Shown piece after piece: positions 16,713 to 26,703 of a DNA stretch of 43,090 nucleotides. The notes under the pieces were generated by a model, which saw only the letters and a program-made list of their open reading frames with translations, searched no databases and was not told where the DNA came from. This stretch comes from Bacillota bacterium (GTDB lineage: Bacteria > Bacillota > SHA-98 > UBA4971): positions 1-43,090 of the forward strand of contig JACIXY010000024.1 in the NCBI GenBank assembly GCA_014360195.1, given 5' to 3'. Made by a program: the position numbers and the translations under genes. How positions within the stretch are numbered: position 1 is the stretch's first letter; each line of letters opens with the position of its first letter.

Positions 16713-16725
16713 AACGCAACCCTCC

Positions 16726-16929
16726 TTATGCCTGGTTGATGCCAAGCTCCCGCTCGCGCAGGACCGTCTTGACTTGCGCTATGGTCCTGCGGACCTCGCG
16801 CATGCGCATGGGATTATCGAGCTGACCGGTGGCAACCTGAAATCGAAGGTTAAAAAGCTCCTCCTTCAGCGACTCGAGCTTGCGCTGGAGCTCCTCGCTG
16901 GTGAGGTCACGGATGTCCTTAACCTTCAC
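16726..16929 (-). CDS. rpmC: 50S ribosomal protein L29
   Basis: Two-helix protein at the tunnel exit, where SRP and trigger factor dock. The GTG at 16929 with AGGTGGT 7 nt upstream gives a 67-aa product, [15 protein letters not shown]..., of normal length. A GTG four codons earlier is possible. [10 protein letters not shown](V/L)ATGQL is the family signature. Its start overlaps the rplP stop by 11 bp. Confidence 0.96.
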   Translation of the reverse strand: MKVKDIRDLTSEELQRKLESLKEELFNLRFQVATGQLDNPMRMREVRRTIAQVKTVLRERELGINQA

Positions 16930-17353
16930 TTGCCTCACCACCTACTTCTTCTCGCTTGACGAACTTGCACTTCACGGGAAGCTTGAACGCCGCGAGGCGC
17001 ATGGCCTCTCGCGCAACTTCCTCCGGGACTCCCGCGATCTCAAACATTATCCTTCCGGGCTTCACGACTGCCACCCAGTACTCGGGGTTGCCCTTCCCGC
17101 TTCCCATACGGGTTTCCGCGGGTTTCTTCGTGACGGGCTTGTCGGGAAAGATCTTGATCCAGACCTTACCGCCCCTCTTGATATACCTGGTCATGGCTAT
17201 CCTTGCAGCCTCTATCTGCCGGTCGGTGATCCAGCCGGGTTCGAGAGCCTGAAGCCCGTATTCCCCGAGAAAGAGCTCGGAGCCGCGGACGGCCTTGCCC
17301 GTCATCCTCCCACGCTGAACCTTGCGGTGTTTAACTCTCTTGGGCTGCAGCAT
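16919..17353 (-). CDS. rplP: 50S ribosomal protein L16
   Basis: Large-subunit protein at the A-site tRNA elbow. The 144-aa product starts [19 protein letters not shown] and contains [36 protein letters not shown] and the closing [12 protein letters not shown]. The C terminus ends in an acidic EASEG. It is 2 bp after rpsC and overlaps rpmC. Confidence 0.98.
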   Translation of the reverse strand: MLQPKRVKHRKVQRGRMTGKAVRGSELFLGEYGLQALEPGWITDRQIEAARIAMTRYIKRGGKVWIKIFPDKPVTKKPAETRMGSGKGNPEYWVAVVKPGRIMFEIAGVPEEVAREAMRLAAFKLPVKCKFVKREEVGGEASEG

Positions 17354-17355
17354 CT

Positions 17356-18015
17356 TTACCGACTCCCTTCGACAGCGGCCTTCTCTTTCTCAGGAAGCAC
17401 GTCGCCCTTGTATATCCATACCTTGACGCCGATCCTCCCGTAAGTGGTGTGCGCCTCGGCGAACCCGTAGTCTATGTCGGCCCTCAGGGTATGAAGGGGG
17501 ATCTTCCCCTCGCTGTACCCTTCAGTACGGGCGATCTCCGCCCCCGCCAGCCTGCCGCCGACCTTAACCTTCATGCCCTGGGCGCCCATCTTCATGGCCC
17601 TCGCCAGGGCCTGCTTCATGGCCCGGCGGAAGGAGACGCGCTTCTCGATCTGGGCCGCGATGTTCTCGGCCACAAGCTGGGCATCGATCTCCGGGTTCTT
17701 CACCTCGACGATGTTCACCGACACGTGCTTGCCGGTGATGACCTCGAGGTCACGCCTGAGCTGCTCGACCTCCTGCCCGCCCCTTCCGATGACCATGCCG
17801 GGACGCGCAGTGTGTATGTTGACCTTCACGCGCGTGGCCGCTCGCTCTATCTCCACCCGGGAGATCCCCGCGTTATAGAACCTGGCCTTTACGAACTGCC
17901 TGATCTCGCGGTCCTCGTGCACCAGCTCCCGATAGGCCTTCTTGTCATACCATTTCGCGGACCAGTCCTTGATTATCCCGAGCCTCAGGCCAAGGGGATG
18001 AACCTTATGCCCCAC
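17356..18015 (-). CDS. rpsC: 30S ribosomal protein S3
   Basis: Head protein lining the mRNA entry tunnel. The 219-aa product starts [14 protein letters not shown], has a KH type-2 domain (about 39-108, with the [13 protein letters not shown] loop), and a C-terminal domain with FRRAMKQA and [16 protein letters not shown] start. It lies 3 bp after rplV. Confidence 0.98.
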   Translation of the reverse strand: MGHKVHPLGLRLGIIKDWSAKWYDKKAYRELVHEDREIRQFVKARFYNAGISRVEIERAATRVKVNIHTARPGMVIGRGGQEVEQLRRDLEVITGKHVSVNIVEVKNPEIDAQLVAENIAAQIEKRVSFRRAMKQALARAMKMGAQGMKVKVGGRLAGAEIARTEGYSEGKIPLHTLRADIDYGFAEAHTTYGRIGVKVWIYKGDVLPEKEKAAVEGSR

Positions 18016-18018
18016 TCC

Positions 18019-18357
18019 TCACCCCTCCTTTTCCTTCAGAACTACCGTGATGTGGCTGGTGCGCTTCATGATCCTCACCGGGATCCCGCGCATCCTCGGC
18101 CGCCAGCGTTTCATGGTCGGCCCTTCGTCGACTCTAGCCTCTGCCACATAGAGGTCATTCTTGTTCATCTCGAAGTTGTGCTCAGCATTGGCCATAGCGG
18201 ACTTCAGGACCTTGGTGATGATCCTTGCGCCCTTCTTCGGAGTAAACCTCAGTATCGCCATGGCGTCCGTGGCGCTCTTGCCCCTTATCAGGTCCATGAC
18301 CTGCCTTGCTTTTCTCGGAGCGATCCTGACATAACGTGCAACCGCGCGAGCTTCCAT
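18019..18357 (-). CDS. rplV: 50S ribosomal protein L22
   Basis: Lines the exit tunnel through its beta-hairpin. The ATG at 18357 with GGAGGGG 9 nt upstream gives a 112-aa product, [20 protein letters not shown], matching the family start. An ATG three codons earlier directly abuts the ribosome-binding site. [22 protein letters not shown] and RTSHITVVL are typical. Confidence 0.97.
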   Translation of the reverse strand: MEARAVARYVRIAPRKARQVMDLIRGKSATDAMAILRFTPKKGARIITKVLKSAMANAEHNFEMNKNDLYVAEARVDEGPTMKRWRPRMRGIPVRIMKRTSHITVVLKEKEG

Positions 18358-18390
18358 GCTAGCCATCCCCTCCAGACCTCGACAGGCACC

Positions 18391-18675
18391 CTACTTGAGC
18401 GCCGTGGACCTTTCGGTGTGGGCGCCGTGCCCGCGGAAGGTCCTCGTCGGAGCAAACTCCCCCAGCTTGTGCCCGACCATGTCCTCGGTGATGTAGATCG
18501 GGACATGTCTGCGGCCGTCATGGACCGCAATCGTGTGGCCCACCATCTCGGGGAAGATGGTTGAGGCTCTCGACCACGTCTTTATGACTTCCTTGTGGCC
18601 CTTCTCGTTCAACGCGCGTATCTTCGCCAGGAGCTTCTCGTTGACGTAGGGGCCTTTCTTGAGTGACCGTGACAT
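18391..18675 (-). CDS. rpsS: 30S ribosomal protein S19
   Basis: Head protein that complexes with S13. The 94-aa product starts [16 protein letters not shown] and has [21 protein letters not shown] and VGHKLGEF(A/S)[15 protein letters not shown] precedes the ATG. It lies between rplB and rplV. Confidence 0.98.
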   Translation of the reverse strand: MSRSLKKGPYVNEKLLAKIRALNEKGHKEVIKTWSRASTIFPEMVGHTIAVHDGRRHVPIYITEDMVGHKLGEFAPTRTFRGHGAHTERSTALK

Positions 18676-18696
18676 CAGCCCGCCTCCTTCCCCTCG

Positions 18697-19521
18697 CTAT
18701 CTTCGTCTTCTGACAATGAGCCTGTCGGACGGCTTTCTCTTTCTGGTCTTATAGCCCAGCGTCGGCTTGCCCCATGGCGTGAGCGGCGAAGGATGCCCTA
18801 TCGGGGCGCGACCCTCTCCACCGCCGTGCGGGTGGTCAACGGGGTTCATGACGACGCCCCGCACCTCGGGCCTCCATCCCATGTGCCGCTTTCTGCCGGC
18901 CTTGCCCAGGCGCACGATCTCGTGCTCGACGTTACCGACCTGTCCGATGGTGGCCTTGCACTCAAGGCGCACCAGCCTGACCTCACCTGAAGGAAGCCGC
19001 ACGTGGGCGTAATCGCCCTCCTTGGCCATGAGCTGTGCGCTCATACCGGCGGCCCTGGCGAGTTGGCCGCCCCTGCCCGGAACAAGCTCCAGGTTGTGAA
19101 TGACGGTTCCAACCGGTATGTCGCGCAGCGGAAGGGCGTTGCCCGGCCTTATGTCAGCCCCCGGGCCAGACATGACCGTGCTGCCGACCTCGAGGCCGAG
19201 CGGCGCGATAATGTACCTTTTCTCGCCGTCAGCGTAGTTGAGCAGCGCGATCCTTGCCGACCTGTTGGGATCGTATTCGATGCTCGCAACCTTCGCGGGC
19301 ACCCCGTCCTTGTCACGCTTGAAATCGATGATGCGAAGCTTACGCTTGGCTCCGCCGCCTCTGTGTCTCACCGTAATCCTGCCGTATACGTTGCGGCCGC
19401 CGGTCTTCGGGTTGCGGACAAGGAGAGACCGCTCCGGCTCTTTTGCCGTGATCTCTTCGAACGTCGGGGCGGTCATGAACCGCCTCCCCGGAGTTACCGG
19501 CCTATACCTCTTCACTGCCAC
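18697..19521 (-). CDS. rplB: 50S ribosomal protein L2
   Basis: Primary 23S-binding protein near the peptidyl transferase centre. The 274-aa product starts [17 protein letters not shown]. It contains [31 protein letters not shown], the LPSGEVRLV segment and the functionally key histidine loop [18 protein letters not shown]. It ends [15 protein letters not shown] start 6 nt after AAGGAGGGG. Confidence 0.98.
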   Translation of the reverse strand: MAVKRYRPVTPGRRFMTAPTFEEITAKEPERSLLVRNPKTGGRNVYGRITVRHRGGGAKRKLRIIDFKRDKDGVPAKVASIEYDPNRSARIALLNYADGEKRYIIAPLGLEVGSTVMSGPGADIRPGNALPLRDIPVGTVIHNLELVPGRGGQLARAAGMSAQLMAKEGDYAHVRLPSGEVRLVRLECKATIGQVGNVEHEIVRLGKAGRKRHMGWRPEVRGVVMNPVDHPHGGGEGRAPIGHPSPLTPWGKPTLGYKTRKRKPSDRLIVRRRR

Positions 19522-19562
19522 CTTTCGCCCCTCCTTAACTCAAACGATACCGCCAGAGGGGG

Positions 19563-19583
19563 AGCCGGCTGCCCCAGCCGGCT
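19563..19583. repeat. Hairpin between rplW and rplB
   Basis: AGCCGGCT, GCCCC, AGCCGGCT: each arm is itself self-complementary and the two can pair as an 8-bp stem. It lies in the 72-bp rplW-rplB gap with no U-run, so it may be an mRNA structural or processing element rather than a terminator. Confidence 0.55.
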
Positions 19584-19593
19584 GTTACAGTAA

Positions 19594-19881
19594 CTAGACA
19601 CCCTCAAAGAGCGGGATCTTATGGTCCTTCTCCAGGGTCACAACAGCCTTCTTCCACTCGGGGGTCTTCCCCTCGAACCGGCCCATTCGCTTGGTCTTGC
19701 CCGGCACACGAAGGGTATTGACCTCCCTCACCTTGACCTTGAAGATCTCCTCAATAGCCTCTTTTATCTCCGTCTTGGTCGCCCTGATATCGACCACAAA
19801 GGCGTACTTGTTCTCTTCAAGCTGCCTTGTGCTTTTCTCCGTAACGATCGGCCGCTTGATCACGTCTCTAGGTGACTTCAC
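19594..19881 (-). CDS. rplW: 50S ribosomal protein L23
   Basis: Tunnel-exit docking site for trigger factor and SRP. The 95-aa product has [12 protein letters not shown](T/M), the [19 protein letters not shown] helix and the basic KTKRMG(R) loop. The GTG start overlaps the rplD stop as GTGA, a classic coupling overlap. Confidence 0.98.
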   Translation of the reverse strand: MKSPRDVIKRPIVTEKSTRQLEENKYAFVVDIRATKTEIKEAIEEIFKVKVREVNTLRVPGKTKRMGRFEGKTPEWKKAVVTLEKDHKIPLFEGV

Positions 19882-20504
19882 CTGGCAAGCACCTCCCCGA
19901 CGGCTTCCACCGCGTCGCGGGTGAAAACGAGCTTCTCGTGGTCCAGGATGTCATAGACGTTGAGGCCGGAGGGCACGAGCGTCTTCACGCCCGGCAGGTT
20001 CCTCGCGGAAAGCTCGACATTCCTGTCAGGCTCCCGCGTCACCACAAGGGCTTTCCTGTCCGCATCCAGCTTCTTCAGGACGGCGGCCATGTCTTTGGTC
20101 TTCGGCGCCGGAAGCGTCAGGCTCTCGAGGACCACTATCTCGTTCGCCTGTGCCTTCGAGGAAAGCGCCGACAGAAGGGCCAGCCTTCGAACCTTCTTCG
20201 GGAGCTTATACGCGTAATCGCGCGGCACGGGACCGAACAGGGTAGCTCCTCCTCGCCACAGAGGCGACCTGCGGCTTCCGTGCCTCGCACGGCCGGTCCC
20301 CTTCTGCCGCCAGGGCTTGATCCCCCCGCCTGACACCTCACCTATGGTCTTCGTCTTCGCGGTTCCCCGCCGCCTCGACGCAAGCTGCATCACCACAGCC
20401 TCGTGGAGAACGGCCTCGTTCACCGGGACGCCGAAGATGGAGTCAGGCAGCTCATATTCGCCTATCTTGTCACCGTTCATGTTGTACAGAGGCGCCGTTG
20501 GCAT
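19878..20504 (-). CDS. rplD: 50S ribosomal protein L4
   Basis: Tunnel-constriction protein and, in some bacteria, an operon regulator. The 208-aa product has the extended-loop signature [18 protein letters not shown](I)[14 protein letters not shown] near 45-80 and the C-terminal fold with [19 protein letters not shown] second Gly/Arg stretch ([16 protein letters not shown]) follows the loop. It overlaps rplW by 4 bp. Confidence 0.98.
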   Translation of the reverse strand: MPTAPLYNMNGDKIGEYELPDSIFGVPVNEAVLHEAVVMQLASRRRGTAKTKTIGEVSGGGIKPWRQKGTGRARHGSRRSPLWRGGATLFGPVPRDYAYKLPKKVRRLALLSALSSKAQANEIVVLESLTLPAPKTKDMAAVLKKLDADRKALVVTREPDRNVELSARNLPGVKTLVPSGLNVYDILDHEKLVFTRDAVEAVGEVLAR

Positions 20505-20519
20505 GCGCTTCCACCTGCC

Positions 20520-21164
20520 TCACTTCTTCTTTTTCACGGTGGTCTTGACTGCCTCTTTGACGAGGAGCAGCCCCCCGCGTCGCCCCGGAACGGACCCCTT
20601 GACCAGGAGAAGGTTCCGCTCAGGATCGACCTTCACGACCTCGAGGTTCTGAATGGTCACCCGCTTTGCGCCCATGCGCCCCGGAAGCTTCCGCCCCTTG
20701 AACACGCGTGCCGGGTCGGTCGCCCCGAGGGAGCCGACCCTGCGGTGGTACATCGAGCCGTGGGCCATTGGGCCCCTCCTGAAATTCCACCGTTTAATGA
20801 CGCCGGCAAAGCCTTTGCCCAGCGAGGTCCCGACTATGTCAACGCGGTCGCCCTTATTGAAGATATCGACCTTGATCTCCGCGCCCACATCGTAGGGACT
20901 ATCGTCTTTGACGCGGATCTCCCTGAGATACCGCTTGGGCTTGACATGCGCGCGCTTGAAGTGCCCCCGCTCGGGCTTTGTCAGGAGGCTCTCCCGGATA
21001 TCTTCAAAACCAAGTTGAATCGCTGTATAGCCGTCATTGTCCTTCGTTTTCTTCTGGACGACGACACACGGCCCGGCTTCGATGGCGGTCACGGGGATGA
21101 CTTCCCCGTCATCGCCGAACACCTGCGTCATGCCGAGTTTTCGTCCAAGTATGCCTTTGGGCAT
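20520..21164 (-). CDS. rplC: 50S ribosomal protein L3
   Basis: Early-assembly protein reaching the peptidyl transferase centre. The 214-aa product starts [16 protein letters not shown]; an in-frame 45-residue upstream extension was dropped. [32 protein letters not shown] and the [16 protein letters not shown] block are diagnostic. It ends in a Lys-rich tail. A 76-bp gap with a 20-bp tandem repeat separates it from rpsJ. Confidence 0.98.
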   Translation of the reverse strand: MPKGILGRKLGMTQVFGDDGEVIPVTAIEAGPCVVVQKKTKDNDGYTAIQLGFEDIRESLLTKPERGHFKRAHVKPKRYLREIRVKDDSPYDVGAEIKVDIFNKGDRVDIVGTSLGKGFAGVIKRWNFRRGPMAHGSMYHRRVGSLGATDPARVFKGRKLPGRMGAKRVTIQNLEVVKVDPERNLLLVKGSVPGRRGGLLLVKEAVKTTVKKKK

Positions 21165-21193
21165 TTGCCCCACACCTCCCTGCTGTACATGTG

Positions 21194-21229
21194 GCCTGCA
21201 TATCCGCCCGGGCGCCTGCATATCCGCCC
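21194..21229. repeat. 20-bp tandem repeat in rplC-rpsJ gap
   Basis: GCCTGCATATCCGCCC occurs at 21194-21209 and 21214-21229, a 20-bp period with GGGC between. Non-coding, in the leader of rplC. Confidence 0.8.
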
Positions 21230-21240
21230 CGGCCGCAAGG

Positions 21241-21549
21241 CTAGAGCTTGATCTCGATGCCCACTCCGGCAGGAAGGTCCAGCCGTATGAGGTCGTCAAC
21301 GGTCTTGGGCGTGGGATCGATTATGTCAATCAGCCTCTTGTGAGTCCTCATCTCGAACTGCTCACGCGAGTCCTTATCCACATGAACCGACTTCAGGACC
21401 GTGAATATGCTCTTCTCGGTCGGAAGCGGGATGGGACCGGAAACCCGTGCCCCGCTGCGCCTCGCCGTTTCTACTATCTTCTCCGCCGACTGGTCCAGCA
21501 GCCGGTGATCGAATGCCTTCAGCCTGATCCTGATCTTCTGCTCCGGCAT
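21241..21549 (-). CDS. rpsJ: 30S ribosomal protein S10
   Basis: Head protein and NusB partner in antitermination. Exactly 102 aa from the ATG at 21549 (GGGAGGT 9 nt upstream). An ATG three codons earlier abuts the ribosome-binding site. [34 protein letters not shown](K/R) and RTHKRLIDI(I/V)DPTPKTV are diagnostic. It is the first gene of the S10 cluster but is preceded by tuf with a 208-bp gap in which I see no convincing promoter. Confidence 0.98.
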   Translation of the reverse strand: MPEQKIRIRLKAFDHRLLDQSAEKIVETARRSGARVSGPIPLPTEKSIFTVLKSVHVDKDSREQFEMRTHKRLIDIIDPTPKTVDDLIRLDLPAGVGIEIKL

Positions 21550-21735
21550 GTTTAGCATACCTCCCAGTCATCGCCTGATCACGTTGGCAGACATACTCCG
21601 CCGAAATTCCCCTGCCCCGCAGGCAACCTCCGGCATCATCGCTGCGAGGGGCAGGCCGGACTGTACCCGCCTGACACCGTCCTGACGCCATGGCGAGCCA
21701 GCCCAGCCGGCCTGCCCCGTTCCTCTGCATCCCGG

Positions 21736-21749
21736 GCGGGCATGCCCGC
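21736..21749 (-). repeat. Palindrome just after tuf
   Basis: GCGGGCATGCCCGC is a perfect 14-bp palindrome 8 nt after the tuf stop on the minus strand. No U-run follows, so it is not a standard terminator. It may mark a processing or pause site between tuf and rpsJ. Confidence 0.45.
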
Positions 21750-21757
21750 TGCGTGCG

Positions 21758-22963
21758 TTACGCAAGTATCGATGTGACCACGCCCTTGCCAACGGTGCGG
21801 CCGCCCTCGCGGATAGCGAACCGGAGGCCTTCCTCCATGGCGATGGGCGTAATGAGCTCTATGGTCATCCTGATGTTGTCGCCGGGCATGACCATCTCGA
21901 CTCCCTCCGGAAGGACCGCCGTGCCTGTCACGTCGGTCGTCCTGAAGTAGAACTGCGGACGGTACCCGGTGAAGAACGGCGTATGACGGCCGCCCTCCTC
22001 CTTGCTCAGCACGTACACCTCAGCGGTGAACTTGGTGTGAGGCGTGATGGACCCGGGCTTCGCGAGCACGTGGCCTCTCTCGATCTCATCCTTGTCGATA
22101 CCCCGGAGGAGCACGCCGATGTTGTCGCCCGCCTGGCCCATGTCGAGGGTCTTCCGGAACATCTCGACGCCGGTGACCACGGTCTTCCTGACCTCATCGC
22201 TGAGCCCCACGATCTCGACCTCGTCACCGACTTTCACTGTGCCCCGCTCCACTCTACCAGTGGCCACGGTGCCGCGGCCGGTGATGGAGAACACGTCCTC
22301 GACGGGCATCAGGAACGGCTTGTCAACGTCGCGCTGCGGCGTGGGCACGTACTCGTCGACCGCGTCCATAAGCTGCAGGATGCCGCTGCACCACTTGCAC
22401 TCGCGGCTGCCGCACCCGCACTCGAGCGCCTTGAGGGCGGAGCCCCTCACGAACGGGATCTCATCGCCGGGGAACTCGTTCTTGGAGAGGATCTCTCTGA
22501 CCTCCATCTCGACCAGGTCGATGAGCTCCTCCTCGCCCTCCATCCTGTCGACCTTGTTCAGGAAGACCACGATGTACGGCACGCCAACCTGCCTTGCAAG
22601 CAGAACGTGCTCCCTCGTCTGAGGCATCGGGCCGTCCTCAGCGCTCACCACGAGGATGGCGCCGTCCATCTGCGCCGCGCCGGTGATCATGTTCTTGATG
22701 TAGTCGGCGTGGCCGGGGCAGTCAACGTGCGCGTAATGCCTCTTGTCGGTCTCGTACTCCACATGGCACGTGGAGATGGTGATACCGCGCTCCCTCTCCT
22801 CAGGAGCATTGTCGATCTCTTCGAACTTCTTGTAGACCGCCTTGCCTTGCTTGCTCAGGACCAGCGTGATCGCCGAGGTCAAAGTGGTCTTGCCGTGGTC
22901 GATGTGCCCGATGGTCCCCACATTCACGTGTGGCTTTGTCCTCTCAAACTTCTGCTTGGCCAT
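21758..22963 (-). CDS. tuf: Elongation factor Tu with cysteine-rich insertion
   Basis: GTPase that delivers aminoacyl-tRNA to the ribosome. The 401-aa product starts [20 protein letters not shown] (GGGAGGA upstream). G motifs are GHIDHGKT (19-26), RGIT(I) with the switch-I Thr at 62, DCPGH (81-85), NKVD (136-139) and SAL (175-177). After SALKALE comes [11 protein letters not shown], with cysteines 182, 184, 189 and 192 at the edge of the G domain, before [12 protein letters not shown]. The usual sequence there has no cysteines. Domains 2 and 3 are normal. It follows fusA by 38 bp. Confidence 0.98.
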   Translation of the reverse strand: MAKQKFERTKPHVNVGTIGHIDHGKTTLTSAITLVLSKQGKAVYKKFEEIDNAPEERERGITISTCHVEYETDKRHYAHVDCPGHADYIKNMITGAAQMDGAILVVSAEDGPMPQTREHVLLARQVGVPYIVVFLNKVDRMEGEEELIDLVEMEVREILSKNEFPGDEIPFVRGSALKALECGCGSRECKWCSGILQLMDAVDEYVPTPQRDVDKPFLMPVEDVFSITGRGTVATGRVERGTVKVGDEVEIVGLSDEVRKTVVTGVEMFRKTLDMGQAGDNIGVLLRGIDKDEIERGHVLAKPGSITPHTKFTAEVYVLSKEEGGRHTPFFTGYRPQFYFRTTDVTGTAVLPEGVEMVMPGDNIRMTIELITPIAMEEGLRFAIREGGRTVGKGVVTSILA

Positions 22964-23001
22964 TCTCAAGTCATCCTCCCTTGGCATAGGTCTTGACTTT
23001 A

Positions 23002-25080
23002 TTACGAGTACCTCCCGCGCGCAGAGACGGCCTCAGCGATTTGCGCGGGAACCTCCTCATAACGCATGAAATGCATGATGTAGGTTCCTCTCCCCTGCGT
23101 GAGCGACCGCAGGTCAGTGGCGTACCCAAACATCTCCGCAAGAGGAACGTGGGCCCGGATGATCTGGGAGGGACCTCGTCTCTCCATGCCCTGCACCCTG
23201 CCACGCCTGGCGCTGATGTCGGCGATGACATCCCCGGTGAACTCCTCCGGGACGACCACTTCCACGCGCATCAGAGGCTCCAGCAACACCGGGTCGGCTC
23301 GCCTCGCCCCGTCTTTCACAGCCATGGACGCAGCTATCTTGAAGGCCATCTCTGACGAGTCCACCTCGTGGTACGACCCGTCGAAGAGCGTCACCTTCAT
23401 GTCTACCAGGGGGTAGCCCGCAAGCACCCCGGACTCCATGGCCTCGCGGGCACCGGCCTCGACCGCTGGGATGAACTCCTTCGGTATAGCCCCGCCGGTC
23501 ACCCGGTCCTCGAACTCGAACCCGCCTCCTGCGGGCAGCGGGGCAAGTATGATCTTTACGTGGCCGTACTGGCCTCTACCGCCCGTCTGCCTGATGAATT
23601 TGCCCTCGCTCTCCACAGTGGACCGTATGGTCTCCCTGTACGATACCTGCGGCTTGCCCACATTGGCCTCGACCCTGAACTCACGGACGAGCCTGTCGAT
23701 GATAATCTCGAGATGAAGCTCGCCCATGCCCGAGATCACGGTCTGCCCCGTCTCGGGGTCCTGCCGCACGTGGAAAGTCGGATCCTCCTCCGCCAGTTTA
23801 GCGAGGGCCGCGGCGAGTTTGTCCTCATCGGCCTTGGTTTTCGGCTCCACCGCCACCGATATGACGGGCTCCGGGAACTCGATGGCCTCGAGGATCACCG
23901 GCCTTTCCTCATCGCTGAGCGTATCGCCGGTGGTAACCTCCCTGAAGCCCACAGCGGCGACGATGTCGCCGGCACGGGCCACATCCACGTCTTCGCGGTG
24001 GTTTGCATGCATCAGGAGAATGCGCGCAAGCCTCTCCTTCTTGCCCTTCGTCGCATTGTAGACGTACGACCCCGCCCGCACGATTCCCGAGTATACCCGG
24101 AAATACGTGAGCTTACCTACGTACGGGTCTGTCGCTATCTTGAACGCGAGGGCAGAGAACGGCTGGCTATCATCCGCCGCCCTCTCCTCCTCCTCTCCCG
24201 TTCTGGGATTGGTTCCCCTGACGGGAGGAAGATCGTTCGGTGCAGGGAGATAGTCCACCACCGCGTCAAGAAGGAGCTGGACGCCCTTGTTGCGGAAGGC
24301 CGCCCCACACAGTACCGGAACTATCTTCACCGCGAGAGTCGCTCGACGCAGCGCCTGCTTGAGTTCGGTGGTTGTGATCTCCTCACCCTCGATGTACTTG
24401 GTCATTATGTCATCGTCAGTATCAGCAATGGCCTCGATGAGCTCCTCGCGGCGCTTCATGGCTTCCTCTTGCATTTCAGGAGGTATATCCGTTACTTCTT
24501 GCTGTATGCCGAGGTCATCCAGGTAAAGCACGGCCTTCCGCTCGATAAGGTCCACGACGCCCTTAAAGCCCTCCTCAGACCCTATGGGAATCTGAATCGG
24601 CACGCCGCGGGCACCGAGCCTTTCGCGAATCATGCTCACCGCACGATTGAAGTCCGCCCCGACGCGGTCCATCTTGTTCACAAAGACGATCCTCGGAACA
24701 TGGTACCGGTCGGCCTGGCGCCATACAGTCTCCGTCTGTGGCTCCACGCCGCCCACAGCACATAGCACCGCAATCGCGCCATCTAGCACGCGAAGCGACC
24801 GCTCAACTTCCATGGTAAAGTCCACGTGCCCGGGCGTATCTATAATGTTTATGCGATGATCCTTCCACAAGCACGTGGTGGCCGCCGCGGTAATCGTGAT
24901 GCCGCGCTCCTGCTCCTGGACCATCCAGTCCATGGTCGCCGCGCCGTCGTCCACCTCTCCCATCCTGTGCACCCGCCCGGTGTAGAAGAGGATGCGCTCG
25001 GTGGTTGTGGTTTTCCCCGCGTCGATGTGTGCCATTATACCGATGTTCCTTGTTCTTTCAAGTGGGAACCTCTCGTCCAC
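23002..25080 (-). CDS. fusA: Elongation factor G
   Basis: Translocase GTPase of elongation and recycling. The 692-aa product has G1 [12 protein letters not shown] (17-28), switch [22 protein letters not shown] and NKMDR. Domain II follows, then domains III-V with [10 protein letters not shown] (switch-like loop) and [11 protein letters not shown] near the C terminus. GTG start after AAAGGAGGGG. The str order rpsL-rpsG-fusA-tuf is intact. Confidence 0.98.
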   Translation of the reverse strand: MDERFPLERTRNIGIMAHIDAGKTTTTERILFYTGRVHRMGEVDDGAATMDWMVQEQERGITITAAATTCLWKDHRINIIDTPGHVDFTMEVERSLRVLDGAIAVLCAVGGVEPQTETVWRQADRYHVPRIVFVNKMDRVGADFNRAVSMIRERLGARGVPIQIPIGSEEGFKGVVDLIERKAVLYLDDLGIQQEVTDIPPEMQEEAMKRREELIEAIADTDDDIMTKYIEGEEITTTELKQALRRATLAVKIVPVLCGAAFRNKGVQLLLDAVVDYLPAPNDLPPVRGTNPRTGEEEERAADDSQPFSALAFKIATDPYVGKLTYFRVYSGIVRAGSYVYNATKGKKERLARILLMHANHREDVDVARAGDIVAAVGFREVTTGDTLSDEERPVILEAIEFPEPVISVAVEPKTKADEDKLAAALAKLAEEDPTFHVRQDPETGQTVISGMGELHLEIIIDRLVREFRVEANVGKPQVSYRETIRSTVESEGKFIRQTGGRGQYGHVKIILAPLPAGGGFEFEDRVTGGAIPKEFIPAVEAGAREAMESGVLAGYPLVDMKVTLFDGSYHEVDSSEMAFKIAASMAVKDGARRADPVLLEPLMRVEVVVPEEFTGDVIADISARRGRVQGMERRGPSQIIRAHVPLAEMFGYATDLRSLTQGRGTYIMHFMRYEEVPAQIAEAVSARGRYS

Positions 25081-25158
25081 CTTCCATCCCCTCCTTTCAC
25101 ACTGCGAATGTCACATGGGAAGTCGGACGCAAGCTCCGCTCCTGCCTGCGATGGTAAT

Positions 25159-25629
25159 TTACCACCTGTAATGGGCGAACGCTTTGTTGGCCTCGGCCAT
25201 TCTGTGGGTGTCTTCCTTCTTCTTCACGGAAGCTCCCTGGCCGGCCGACGCATCAAGAATCTCCGCTGCGAGCTTCTCAGCCATGCTCCTCTCGGACCTT
25301 GCCCGCGCGTTCTGGACCAACCAGCGCAGCGCAAGCGCGGTACGCCTCTCGGGGCGCACCTCAACCGGCACCTGATAGGTCGAGCCGCCGACCCTCCGGG
25401 GCCTCACCTCGAGGACGGGCATTACGTTCTTGACCGCTCGCTCAAAAACCTCGATCGGATCCTTGCCGGTCTTCTCCCGGACAATGTCCATCGCACCGTA
25501 GAAGATAGACTCCGCAACGCCTTTCTTGCCCTTCAGAAGCAACTTGTTGATCATCTGGGCCGCGAGGACGTTCTGGAACACCGGATCTGGCACAGGCTCA
25601 CGCTTCACCACTCCGCCCCTCCTGGGCAT
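25159..25629 (-). CDS. rpsG: 30S ribosomal protein S7
   Basis: Primary 16S 3'-domain binder. Exactly 156 aa, starting [19 protein letters not shown], with AAAGGAGGGG before the ATG. A nine-residue upstream frame was dropped. [20 protein letters not shown], the RWLVQNAR helix and the C-terminal [11 protein letters not shown] are diagnostic. Confidence 0.98.
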   Translation of the reverse strand: MPRRGGVVKREPVPDPVFQNVLAAQMINKLLLKGKKGVAESIFYGAMDIVREKTGKDPIEVFERAVKNVMPVLEVRPRRVGGSTYQVPVEVRPERRTALALRWLVQNARARSERSMAEKLAAEILDASAGQGASVKKKEDTHRMAEANKAFAHYRW

Positions 25630-25760
25630 CCGCACCCCTCCTTTCCCAAGAAGCATTCCTTTTAGTATCCGAATAGCCTGGCGGGCCTATGCTGCCGGTC
25701 GCCAGGCCAGATGCGCACACTCGCGCCTCACGGGCCCTGGGGCCACCCCGGAAATCGCCC

Positions 25761-26180
25761 TTATGACTTGGGGCGCTTGGCTCCGTACTTCGAACGCCCC
25801 TGCTTCCGGTTGGCCACCCCGGCAGCATCGAGAGTCCCCCGGATGATATGGTACCGCACTCCGGGGAGATCCTTCACCCTGCCGCCCCTGATGAGCACCA
25901 CAGAGTGCTCCTGCAGGTTATGGCCTATCCCCGGGACGTACGCCGTCACCTCAAGCCCGTTGGTAAGCCGCACGCGTGCGATCTTGCGCAGCGCGGAGTT
26001 GGGCTTCTTGGGCGTGGTGGTTCTCACCACGGTGCACACTCCCCTCTTCTGGGGAGATCCCTTCGCTGTGTACTCCGACCGCCGGGTGAAAGAGTTGTAA
26101 TGCCACCTGAGCGCAGGCGCCGAGGACTTCTCCGCAACCCTTTCGCGGCCTTTGCGTACTAGCTGGCTGATGGTTGGCAT
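25761..26180 (-). CDS. rpsL: 30S ribosomal protein S12
   Basis: Decoding-centre protein. The 139-aa product starts [13 protein letters not shown] and carries the longer Gram-positive N-terminal region ([18 protein letters not shown]). [11 protein letters not shown] keeps the streptomycin-site Lys and the loop bearing the conserved Asp is [21 protein letters not shown] precedes the ATG. A 111-bp gap containing a strong hairpin separates it from the L7Ae-like gene. Confidence 0.98.
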   Translation of the reverse strand: MPTISQLVRKGRERVAEKSSAPALRWHYNSFTRRSEYTAKGSPQKRGVCTVVRTTTPKKPNSALRKIARVRLTNGLEVTAYVPGIGHNLQEHSVVLIRGGRVKDLPGVRYHIIRGTLDAAGVANRKQGRSKYGAKRPKS

Positions 26181-26223
26181 GCGACCTGGCACCTCCTTCC
26201 CTTGAGTCCTTCATACACAGAAC

Positions 26224-26255
26224 ATGCCCCTTCCACCTCAGGGTGCAAGGGGCAT
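26224..26255 (-). promoter_or_regulatory. Stable hairpin between L7Ae-like gene and rpsL
   Basis: ATGCCCCTT pairs with AAGGGGCAT (9 bp); after one C/C mismatch four more positions continue the helix around a tetraloop. On the minus strand it is followed by GTTCTGTG rather than a U-run. It may be an attenuator, a protein-binding leader or a processing site ahead of rpsL. Confidence 0.6.
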
Positions 26256-26291
26256 GCAGGATCGTCTCCTTCGGCCCTTTAAACCCCGGCT

Positions 26292-26543
26292 CTAATCCAC
26301 CAGGATTGCGGCTGAGGCCGCGCCTACTTCTATACCGCATGCTTTCCCGAGTTGCGCCATGGTATCTACGTGGACGACCTTGACACCATTCGCCTTGCAC
26401 AACTCTATTACGTTCTTTATGACTCGTTCCTCAGCGTCCCTGGCCAGGTAAATGACTCTTGCTTCTCCCCTTTCGAGAGCCTTGATGGTTTGCTTCGTGC
26501 CCACAGCCTTACGCTTCGCCATCTTCAACTCATCGTGGGACAT
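26292..26543 (-). CDS. L7Ae-family ribosomal protein (YbxF-like)
   Basis: An 83-aa kink-turn RNA-binding protein of the L7Ae/L30e fold. MSHDELKMAKRKAVGTKQT aligns with the N terminus of B. subtilis YbxF, and GTKQTIKALERG, LGKACGIEVGAA and the final VAIL-type strand are family hallmarks. It sits immediately upstream of rpsL, the usual Bacillota position between rpoC and rpsL. B. subtilis YbxF binds kink-turns; its in vivo role is unsettled. It is the first gene after the promoter at 26623-26651. Confidence 0.93.
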   Translation of the reverse strand: MSHDELKMAKRKAVGTKQTIKALERGEARVIYLARDAEERVIKNVIELCKANGVKVVHVDTMAQLGKACGIEVGAASAAILVD

Positions 26544-26622
26544 CTTGTGTCTTCTCTCCTCCCTGGAGCTCCTCTCCTAGACCCAAGACACCCGAGGACA
26601 TGGCTTTTTTGCACACGTTCAC

Positions 26623-26651
26623 ATTTTAGCATCGCCCCATAGCCCTGTCAA
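26623..26651 (-). promoter_or_regulatory. Promoter for L7Ae-rpsL-...-rplQ operon
   Basis: TTGACA (26646-26651), 17 bp ending in TGC, then TAAAAT (26623-26628) on the minus strand: a near-perfect sigma-A promoter with extended -10. It lies between rpoC and the L7Ae-like gene and probably drives the long ribosomal operon down to the terminator after rplQ. Confidence 0.9.
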
Positions 26652-26703
26652 GAATACTTCGGGCCTTCTCCTCGGGCGTCGTTCGAACCTACGCGTCACT
26701 CCC

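Noticed and set aside
21559-21757. Promoter for the S10 cluster in the tuf-rpsJ gap
   Set aside because: No TTGACA-like box at proper spacing from a -10; transcription probably continues from 26623.
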